A DNA stretch of 8,691 nt from Acidobacteriaceae bacterium (GTDB lineage: Bacteria; Acidobacteriota; Terriglobia; Terriglobales; SbA1): contig PLEA01000591.1 in the NCBI GenBank assembly GCA_003136335.1, positions 1 to 8,691 of the forward strand, given 5' to 3'. The translations under genes were made by a program, and so were the position numbers. Shown here piece after piece: positions 1 through 5,717 of this stretch. The notes below the pieces were generated by a model that did no database searches, had not been told where the DNA came from, and worked only from the letters and a program-made list of their open reading frames with translations. Numbering within the stretch: the first letter of the stretch is position 1; each line of letters begins with the position of its first letter.

Positions 1-1947
1 CTGGGTGGCTTCAAGTGGCCAAAATTCCAAGGGCCGGACTCTATCACTCAGTTCATCGACCATATTTCGTACACGGCGGGCAAGCACTCGCTGAAAGTCG
101 GCGGCGAACTTCACCGCAACGGCGTCAACGGCGGCGCCTTCGGCAACGCCCGAGGCAGCATCACGTTCTTAGGCGGCGTGGCTTTAGCTAACTCCACAGC
201 GTTGGAAGATTTTTTCGCCGGAGATCCTTTCAAGGCATCGGTACAAGTTGGCGATCCTACCCGGCAGATCCACAACTGGGCATATGGGGCCTTCTTCCAG
301 GACGACTGGCGAGCGACGAAGAATCTCACATTAAACCTGGGCCTGCGCTATGAATTCAGCTCGGTGATCAAGGATTCCCACAACCTGCTGGGCAATTTCG
401 ATCCCAACTCAGCCACCGGATTGATTCAGTCCGGAATGAAGGGCGTGAGTGGCCCGTACAATCCCGATCACAAGAATCTTGCTCCGCGCTTCGGCTTTGC
501 CTGGGACGCAACCGGCAAAGGAAATACCGTGTTACGCGGCGGCGTCAGCATGGTATACGAAACCATCAATTGGGAAGCGCTGCTCGCCTTTAACAATGCC
601 TTTGGCCTTAGCAACGTTCCCACTGGAGCCATCATCGATGCCGCAGGCGACACGGCCGGAGGCACGATCACGGCCGGCAATCTGTCCATCCCCCCCGGCA
701 TGCCGCAGTGGGATAGTGGTGTACCGATCTATGGCGCCAATGTCAGCACGAGCACGCTTAATTGCTTTGCCAGTCCCTGCCCCATCATGAGCGTGGACCG
801 TAACATCACCACTCCCTATGTCTGGAACTGGACGCTGAATTTGCAGCGTGCCTTCACCCCGAATCTGTCGATGGAAGTTGCCTACGTGGGCAATCACGGC
901 GCGAATCTGACGGGAATTCGGGACATCAACCAGCCGCCTGTCGGCACAGACTATTCCGCCGCCTGCGTGACCGATCCGAACTGCGACCAGGATGCTCGTC
1001 CCCACAATGCCAAGTTTCCTTACCTGAGTAATATTTTCCAGATGGGCAACGTCTACCGATCCAACTACAACGGATTGCAGGTCACTCTGAATTCGCGCAA
1101 CTACCACGGCCTGAGCATGGTTGCGGGTTACACCTACGCCCACGCACTCGACGACGTCGGCGCGAACTGGGACTTCGGTTATGGCGCAGGTCTGCCGCAA
1201 GACTCTTACAACGTCGGACGCGAATACGCGAACAGCGACTTTGACATTCGACATCGTCTGACGCTCTCGCTCACTTATGCCATCCCCGGACGAAGCGGCT
1301 TCGGGCAAATGCTTGAAGGATGGGAACTCAACTCCATCGTGACGCTGGAGAGCTCGCAATTCTGGGGGCCAATTGATCTGGGTACGGATGCCGCAGGAAC
1401 TGGCCCGCTGCCGGTAAGTCCGCCGGCGAACGCGCCCATCCGCTGGAGCTTTTATGGCAAGCCGTCCGACTTTAAATCGGGGCCGACCGCGATTCCGTTT
1501 TTTCCCGGCGCATCGAATGCGACGTGTGCGGCTCAAGCCTTGGCCGTGGATGGTGGAACTCCCGGAACGTCAACGGCGTCTCTGAGTTCGTTCGGCTGCT
1601 ATGCCAAGGGCAACTCAATCATGATTCCGCCGCCGCTGGGACAATTCGGAAATATGCCGCGCAATCTGTTTCCCGACTCCGGCTTCAGAAACTTCGATTT
1701 CTCTCTGGCCAAGAATTGGCACTTCGGCGAAAAACTGCGTGCCCAATTCCGCGCCGAGTTCTTCAATATTCTCAACCATCCCAACTTTGCCAATCCGTAC
1801 GGCGGCCAGAATGGATTCGGCTTGAACGATCCTTCGGTGCAGCCGTTCGGCTGTGGCTGTGCCACGCCGGACGTAGCCGCGGCCAATCCCGTCATCGGCT
1901 CAGGCGGGAGCCGCGCTGTTCAGTTGGGTTTGAAGTTCACGTTCTAG
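1..1947 (+). CDS. TonB-dependent receptor, Oar-like, 5'-partial (C-terminal beta-barrel)
   Basis: The frame is open from base 1 to a TAG at 1945-1947, giving 648 visible residues. The true start lies before the window, so the GTG at 178 is not a start. What remains looks like the outer-membrane barrel of an acidobacterial TonB-dependent receptor of the carboxypeptidase-regulatory-domain/Oar type. Supporting segments, in visible-residue numbers, are QDDWRATKNLTLNLGLRYE (100-118), an APRFGFAWD block followed by LRGG (161-187), NWTLNLQRAF with AYVGNHG (from 276), SNYNGLQVTL (from 354), DIRHRLTLSLTY (from 415) and FRAEFFNILNHPNFANP (583-599). The chain ends in GLKFTF; a terminal Phe is the usual BAM-recognised C-terminus of outer-membrane barrels. 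Signal peptide, regulatory domain and plug are outside the window. Eight cysteines lie in likely surface loops. Family members import large substrates such as glycans, peptides or chelates, but the substrate here cannot be read from sequence. Family assignment is firm; substrate is unknown. Confidence 0.92.
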   Translation: MGGFKWPKFQGPDSITQFIDHISYTAGKHSLKVGGELHRNGVNGGAFGNARGSITFLGGVALANSTALEDFFAGDPFKASVQVGDPTRQIHNWAYGAFFQDDWRATKNLTLNLGLRYEFSSVIKDSHNLLGNFDPNSATGLIQSGMKGVSGPYNPDHKNLAPRFGFAWDATGKGNTVLRGGVSMVYETINWEALLAFNNAFGLSNVPTGAIIDAAGDTAGGTITAGNLSIPPGMPQWDSGVPIYGANVSTSTLNCFASPCPIMSVDRNITTPYVWNWTLNLQRAFTPNLSMEVAYVGNHGANLTGIRDINQPPVGTDYSAACVTDPNCDQDARPHNAKFPYLSNIFQMGNVYRSNYNGLQVTLNSRNYHGLSMVAGYTYAHALDDVGANWDFGYGAGLPQDSYNVGREYANSDFDIRHRLTLSLTYAIPGRSGFGQMLEGWELNSIVTLESSQFWGPIDLGTDAAGTGPLPVSPPANAPIRWSFYGKPSDFKSGPTAIPFFPGASNATCAAQALAVDGGTPGTSTASLSSFGCYAKGNSIMIPPPLGQFGNMPRNLFPDSGFRNFDFSLAKNWHFGEKLRAQFRAEFFNILNHPNFANPYGGQNGFGLNDPSVQPFGCGCATPDVAAANPVIGSGGSRAVQLGLKFTF

Positions 1948-1969
1948 AACGCAGGTCCGATCAAATCTT

Positions 1970-2034
1970 CGTAGAGACATAGCTCGCTACGGCTCTTGCC
2001 CGGCAGCATCGGCGCTGCAAGCAACGTCTCTACG
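1970..2034. repeat. Imperfect inverted repeat with GTAGAGAC/GTCTCTAC ends (REP/MITE-like)
   Basis: CGTAGAGAC at 1970-1978 is exactly repeated in reverse complement as GTCTCTACG at 2026-2034. Extending inward, the 22-base arms 1970-1991 and 2013-2034 match at 17 of 22 positions, around a 21-base centre. The element fills most of the gap between the receptor and hydrolase genes. It has no T-run, so it is not a standard intrinsic terminator. It resembles dispersed palindromic elements of environmental bacteria, but only one copy is in this window, so repetitiveness is inferred. It could also act as an RNA stem in a receptor-hydrolase read-through transcript. Confidence 0.6.
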
Positions 2035-2050
2035 GCAGTCTTTTGTCACA

Positions 2051-2056
2051 GAGGAA
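2051..2056 (+). promoter_or_regulatory. Ribosome binding site of the exported hydrolase
   Basis: GAGGAA lies 9 bases before the ATG at 2066. It supports this start, which is also the one that gives the protein its signal peptide. Confidence 0.75.
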
Positions 2057-2065
2057 TCACAAATC

Positions 2066-3289
2066 ATGAAGAACAAAATTCCCTTCACTCTCTTAGCGCT
2101 ATTGCTGGCAGGCGCAGTGTTAGTGTCGGGACGTACTCTGGCCCAGGAACGCCGCGAGCGCACCATCGAGGAAGTCAAAGTCGAGGCCATTCATCGCGCC
2201 GAAGTTGGACAATACCCGCTGATCGGCCTTGATCCCACCGACGTTAAAGAAGCCTTCGAGAACATTCACACCGCCGACAAAGACGAGTGGGCCGCAGGCT
2301 TCATGCGCGTCGCGGATCGCTATTTCAACGAAGCCAAGTCACTGGAGAAGACGGACCCACCGAAGGCGAATGCCGACTACATCCGCGCCTGGCGCCTCTA
2401 TTCGTTCGGACGCTGGCCGATTCCCTCGTCTCCCGGCAAACAGCATTCCTACGAAAAAGCCATCGAATCATTTCTCGATCACGCAAAGTTTTACGATCCG
2501 CCGCTCGAAGTCGTGCACATTCCGTTCGAAGGCAAAGAGATCATCGGATATCTGCGCCTGCCGAAAAATGCGAAGGGCCCGGTGCCGCTGGTCATCGCCG
2601 TCAACGGCCTCGACAGTCGCAAAGAAGATCTGACCGAAAGCTTCGGCGCGATCCTTCCCTTCGGCATCGCATTCCTCGCCGTCGACGGCCCGGGAACTGG
2701 CCAGGCGCCGATCAAAGTCAGCGAAAGTTCCGAGCGCATGCTCTCCAAAGTCATCGACTACGCGCAGTCCCGCCCGGAGATCGACAAGAACCGCATCGCG
2801 ATGCACGGCGTGAGTTGGGGAGCATACTGGGCGACGAAGATGGCGATCGTCGAGCGCGCCCGCCTACGCGGCGCCAGCGCCCAGTCGCCGCCAGTCGACA
2901 AATTCTTCCAGAAAGATTTCCTGATGAACTCGCTCCTGGGCAATCGCGAATATCTTTTCGATCAGGTGCCCGCGCTCATGAACATTCTGGAAGGCGTTCA
3001 CTCCCTCGACGAGATGGGCGAGTACTTGCCGAAGATGTCCCTGGTTCACCAGGGCCTGCTGGGTAAGCCGATGGCGCCCATGCTCGTGATCGCAGGAGTT
3101 CTCGACACGCAGGTTCCCATCGAAGATGAATACCTGCTCCTGAGCAAAGGCGACGTCCCGAAAGATGCATGGATCAATCCGCATGGCGGTCATCTAGGCC
3201 GGCAGGTGGGAGTGTGGCCCGACCCGCTGATCTTCAAGCAGGTCATCATCCCCTGGCTGGTGAAAACGCTGCAGTCTGCGGGGAACTAG
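2066..3289 (+). CDS. Exported alpha/beta hydrolase, FrsA/DUF1100-like
   Basis: This 407-residue protein is a predicted serine hydrolase (esterase or C-C/C-N hydrolase type) exported from the cytoplasm. Residues 1-26 form a signal peptide: basic MKNK, a hydrophobic stretch of Leu/Ala/Val, and likely cleavage after TLA before QERR. Residues 60-145 form a helical cap that includes the RAWRLYSFGRWP and SYEKAIESF segments seen in FrsA/DUF1100 and 2,6-dihydroxypseudooxynicotine hydrolase-like proteins. The hydrolase core follows, with NGLDSRKED (180-188) near the expected oxyanion region, VDGPGTG (206-212), the nucleophile elbow GVSWG with Ser250, the likely acid Asp347 in VLDTQVP, and the likely base His373 or His376 in NPHGGHLG. 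All triad elements are present. The gene follows the TonB-dependent receptor by 118 bases, so periplasmic processing of an imported compound is a reasonable inference but unproven. Fold and catalytic class are secure; substrate is not. Confidence 0.88.
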   Translation: MKNKIPFTLLALLLAGAVLVSGRTLAQERRERTIEEVKVEAIHRAEVGQYPLIGLDPTDVKEAFENIHTADKDEWAAGFMRVADRYFNEAKSLEKTDPPKANADYIRAWRLYSFGRWPIPSSPGKQHSYEKAIESFLDHAKFYDPPLEVVHIPFEGKEIIGYLRLPKNAKGPVPLVIAVNGLDSRKEDLTESFGAILPFGIAFLAVDGPGTGQAPIKVSESSERMLSKVIDYAQSRPEIDKNRIAMHGVSWGAYWATKMAIVERARLRGASAQSPPVDKFFQKDFLMNSLLGNREYLFDQVPALMNILEGVHSLDEMGEYLPKMSLVHQGLLGKPMAPMLVIAGVLDTQVPIEDEYLLLSKGDVPKDAWINPHGGHLGRQVGVWPDPLIFKQVIIPWLVKTLQSAGN

Positions 3290-3317
3290 AAAAAATGTAG
3301 CAGCAATCCCATGTGGA

Positions 3318-3336
3318 GACGGCCGCCTCGGCCGTC
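3318..3336. repeat. GACGGCC palindrome (REP-like hairpin)
   Basis: GACGGCC (3318-3324) and GGCCGTC (3330-3336) form a perfect 7-base-pair stem around a 5-base loop, 29 bases after the hydrolase stop. A competing 6-base pairing exists between CTCGGC (3327-3332) and GCCGAG (3350-3355). No T-run follows, so Rho-independent termination is unlikely. Short GC-rich palindromes of this form are commonly dispersed in environmental genomes; I infer a REP-like element. Apart from this, 3290-3423 shows no gene. Confidence 0.55.
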
Positions 3337-3423
3337 CCGCGAAGGGGAAGCCGAGCGGAACCGGCAACGAACTGCGAGCGACTCTAACGATGTCAACAAT
3401 CGCGACCCAACCCGAGATCATTC

Positions 3424-4180
3424 TCATGATTTTGTCTTTGTCCTAGCATCAACGATGCGAAGAAGATGGTTGGCCAGCATTTATGATCTCGACTGCCTCG
3501 GCGGGATCTGTGAACATCACGGTGCGAATGGGGGTTCTTGTATGAACCGATTGCGCCGGCAAAAAGTGCGAAACGCGCCTCTTTCTCGCCGTCGTCCGCC
3601 TGCATATCGGTTAGCGGACCGTCTTTCGGGTCAAAGGCCTTCCGCATCAGCTTGACTCCAAGCAAGTCGTTGGACAATCCCGAGCTTCACGAACGGCCAC
3701 CTCGACTGCCTTCATGGCTTGAAAGGCCGCAACATCGAATTCGCTGCGCATGAAGGCGGACCACGTCTTGTCTGAAATCCGTGGATGTAACGCATCTTTG
3801 GGAAGCATGCGAGCGACCGCGTAGCGGGCAAACTCAGTCTCATCCTCGAAGCGCCGCGCCCGACGGCTAAGCACTCGCCAGTCGAGTCTCCCAGATGCCT
3901 CGGCAGGAACGAGCAAACCCTGTGCTACTAGCCATGCCCAAGCCTCCCCCAGGGCGAGGTTGATCTCGTTCTGCAGATTCCAAGGATAAGGCGGCTGTTG
4001 GCCCGGCAGACTGGTCTGCGGCCAGAGTTCGGCCAGTAGACTCGAGAAGAGAAATGACCGCGAGCGAGTCATATTGTTGCTCCGCTTGCGCAGCACGAAG
4101 AGAATCTTTGCTCCCAGTTCCTCAGGCTCCATGGCAAGGAGTACCTTTGCATCTGGGATAGTCTGGGACAGTTCGTACAT
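3424..4180 (-). pseudogene. TIGR02391/Ymh-family protein, broken by three frameshifts
   Basis: The gene reads from an ATG at 4180 (MYELSQTIPDAK), with AGAGG five bases ahead of it, through conserved family blocks: EPEELGAKILF, LALGEAWAWLVAQGLLVP, DWRVLSRRARRFEDETEFARYAVAR, LHPRISDK and SEFDVAAFQAMKAVEVAVREA. That frame then runs wrongly to a stop at 3647. The missing C-terminus is present in other frames: GLSNDLLGVKLMRKAFDP to GSYKNPHSHRDV, then TDPAEAVEIINA, then ANHLLRIVDARTKTKS ending at a TGA at 3424-3426. Breaks map near 3682 (one base lost), 3512 (net +1, or loss of two or five) and 3475 (one extra base). The repaired product would be about 252 residues. The C-terminal domain (PF09509, Hypoth_Ymh) has, as I recall, been grouped with the HEPN superfamily, whose members include RNases of defence and toxin systems. 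The gene is either a young pseudogene or suffers clustered sequencing errors. It is divergent from the SDR gene. Confidence 0.85.
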
Positions 4181-4234
4181 GGTTGCCTCTGTTTGACAAT
4201 GATAGAAGAGCTTTGGAGGAGACGTATTTGGCCT

Positions 4235-4252
4235 GGGCGCGCCCTTTATGAT
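4235..4252. promoter_or_regulatory. Divergent intergenic region with perfect palindrome and candidate -10
   Basis: The gap 4181-4277 must hold the promoters of both the broken TIGR02391 gene and the SDR. GGGCGCGCCC (4235-4244) is a perfect 10-base palindrome. It is followed closely by TATGAT (4247-4252), a fair -10 box for the SDR with only a weak -35 upstream. On the minus strand, TTGATC (4272-4267), 16 bases, then CATAAA (4250-4245) could serve the broken gene. The palindrome would sit inside or beside both promoters, a possible operator position. These are motif matches only. Confidence 0.25.
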
Positions 4253-4277
4253 GAGTTCCACTTGAGGATCAAAGCTC

Positions 4278-4967
4278 ATGACCGAAAAAACTGCCCTTGT
4301 TACCGGAGCCAACGGCGGCCTCGGACCTTACGTCACGAAAGCCTTGCTGGACGCCGGTTTTACCGTGGTCGGACTCGCGCCTAAAATCCAGTCCTCCGAC
4401 TTTGATCATCCAAATTTCACCGCGCTCCCGGCCTCGCTCGACAGTCTCGCGGCCGCCAAGCAGGCAGCCGACACGGTGATCGGCCGCTTCGGAAAGATCG
4501 ACGTTCTGGCCCACCTGGTCGGCGGCTTCGCCGGAGGCCAGACTGTTGCCGACACCGACGATGCCACCTTCCAGCGCATGCTCGACATGAATCTCAACAG
4601 CGCATTTCACATATTGCGCGCGGTCCTTCCCCCCATGCGCAAAGCGGGAGCCGGGCGCATCATCGCCATTGGCAGCCGCGCCGCCGAAGCTCCCGGGCCT
4701 ACGGTCGGCGCCTACAGCGCCTCCAAGGCAGCATTGGTATCGCTGATCCGCACCGTCGCACTCGAAAACAAAGACGCCGGCATGACCGCGAACGTCATCT
4801 TGCCCGGCACTATGGATACTCTCGCGAATCGCAAAGCCATGCCCAGCGCCGACACGTCCGAATGGGTGCAGCCCGCCTCGGTCGCCAGCCTGATCGTGTG
4901 GCTCGCCGGCGATGCCGCCAAAGACGTAACCGGAGCGGCAATCCCCGTGTATGGAAAAGGACTGTGA
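4278..4967 (+). CDS. Short-chain dehydrogenase/reductase (classical SDR)
   Basis: The protein has 229 residues, slightly short of the usual 240-260 for classical SDRs, and is a cytoplasmic NAD(P)-dependent oxidoreductase. The cofactor motif TGANGGLG is at residues 9-16. AHLVGGF (78-84) replaces the usual NNAG strand motif. The catalytic residues are complete: Asn105 in MNLNSAF, Ser133 in IGSRAA, Tyr146 and Lys150 in YSASK. VILPGTMDT (173-181) corresponds to the family's PG motif after strand 6, and the C-terminal VTGAAIPVYGKGL matches the typical TG..i.vdGG end. A TGAGGA ribosome site at 4263-4268 supports the ATG. Annotation pipelines often name such proteins 3-oxoacyl-ACP reductase, but substrate and cofactor preference are not visible. 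It is divergent from the broken TIGR02391 gene and 99 bases ahead of the Nudix gene. Confidence 0.9.
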   Translation: MTEKTALVTGANGGLGPYVTKALLDAGFTVVGLAPKIQSSDFDHPNFTALPASLDSLAAAKQAADTVIGRFGKIDVLAHLVGGFAGGQTVADTDDATFQRMLDMNLNSAFHILRAVLPPMRKAGAGRIIAIGSRAAEAPGPTVGAYSASKAALVSLIRTVALENKDAGMTANVILPGTMDTLANRKAMPSADTSEWVQPASVASLIVWLAGDAAKDVTGAAIPVYGKGL

Positions 4968-4973
4968 GGGCAT

Positions 4974-4992
4974 GTAACCCTTTCGTAACCCT
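4974..4992 (+). promoter_or_regulatory. Direct repeat GTAACCCT with 11-base period
   Basis: GTAACCCT occurs at 4974-4981 and again at 4985-4992, separated by three bases, which is one helical turn. Two 7-8 base half-sites at an 11-base period is the arrangement of Pho boxes bound by PhoB-type OmpR-family regulators. The site begins seven bases after the SDR stop and lies about 75 bases before the Nudix start. It could be an operator for the Nudix gene, or an ECF-sigma -35-like sequence, or chance. Confidence 0.3.
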
Positions 4993-5011
4993 CCTGGATG
5001 CACAATTTTTG

Positions 5012-5039
5012 TTGCACTTTAACACTGATGAAATATCTT
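5012..5039 (+). promoter_or_regulatory. Weak candidate sigma-70 promoter of the Nudix gene
   Basis: TTGCAC (5012-5017), 16 bases, then TATCTT (5034-5039) lies in an A+T-richer stretch between the SDR and Nudix genes. Matches to consensus are 3 of 6 and 4 of 6. Position and local base composition are the main support. Confidence 0.25.
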
Positions 5040-5066
5040 GGATGTAGCCTTATTTCAGGAGGCGCC

Positions 5067-5618
5067 ATGGGTTCAGCCCGCGTCGCGAAGTCCTTGCCGC
5101 TGCAGGTGGCTGCGATCTGTTATCGCAGGCGCGGCACGGCCGTGGAGTTCCTCCTGGTCAACACCAACGGTGGCAACAAGTGGACTTTTCCCAAGGGATC
5201 GACGGACGCTCGTCTCTCGCACAGTCAAGCCGCCGAACGCGAAGCTGCCGAAGAGGCTGGCGCCATCGGCACCATTGAGCCGCGTCACTTCCATCTCTAC
5301 CTTCACTCCAAAGGCGTGTTTTGGCAGCCCGGCGGCGTGCAGGAATTCGTAATCAAAGCCTTCCTCATGGAAATCCACCAAATGCGACGCCCCGACGAAG
5401 GCAATCGTCGCCCCACCTGGGTGAGCGCAGAAGAAGCGAAACGCCGCTTGGCCAAAGGCCGCGAAGTAAAATATTCCCGCGAACTCGAAGCCGTGATCGA
5501 CCGCGCGCTCGAACGCATCCGGTTCCACCACGAGATGTGGGAAGCTGACCCCGGACCACGCAACGCTCGCCCCGCTACCGCCTCCAAAGATCCCATCGCC
5601 AATGTAGTCTGGCCGTGA
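5067..5618 (+). CDS. Nudix hydrolase
   Basis: The start is the ATG at 5067, because AGGAGG lies at 5057-5062 just before it. An upstream in-frame ATG at 4998 has no such site and would add unlike residues. The 183-residue product has a Nudix fold: AAICYRRRG (15-23), FLLVNT (28-33), KWTFPKGS (38-45), then the Nudix box from Gly44 to Gly65 ending REAAEEAGA (58-66). The metal-binding REXXEE core is intact, with Glu59, Glu62 and Glu63. The first box glutamate, normally six residues after Gly44, is Leu50 here. VFWQPGGVQEFVIKAFLM (84-101) and RRPTWVSAEEAKRRL (114-128) fit the later strands and helix. Residues 161-183 form a Pro/Ala-rich tail. The WTFPKG block resembles Nudix proteins acting on dinucleoside polyphosphates or diphosphoinositol-type substrates. 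The nucleoside-diphosphate-X substrate itself cannot be deduced. It is likely cytoplasmic. Confidence 0.9.
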   Translation: MGSARVAKSLPLQVAAICYRRRGTAVEFLLVNTNGGNKWTFPKGSTDARLSHSQAAEREAAEEAGAIGTIEPRHFHLYLHSKGVFWQPGGVQEFVIKAFLMEIHQMRRPDEGNRRPTWVSAEEAKRRLAKGREVKYSRELEAVIDRALERIRFHHEMWEADPGPRNARPATASKDPIANVVWP

Positions 5619-5717
5619 TTGCATTTTTGCTCCGTGAACCGCTGTGCCCTCGGTGGTTATGCTCTTCCCTGCCAGCGTCCGGAGAACCCCGGTTTTATGA
5701 GACGATAACTCCAGCCC

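Noticed and set aside
532..1536. A 334-residue open frame on the minus strand opposite the receptor
   Set aside because: The Arg/Val-rich low-information product is a mirror of the receptor codons, with no motif of its own.
2287..3066. A 259-residue plus-strand frame inside the hydrolase gene
   Set aside because: The very Arg-rich product is typical of an out-of-frame reading. The hydrolase frame has a signal peptide and a full catalytic triad.
3311..3655. A 114-residue plus-strand frame after the hydrolase
   Set aside because: It runs through the palindrome and then opposite the conserved C-terminal pieces of the TIGR02391 gene, and has no motif.
4193..4198. A perfect TTGACA -35 box ahead of the SDR gene
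   Set aside because: No -10-like sequence lies 15-19 bases downstream, so it is probably coincidental.
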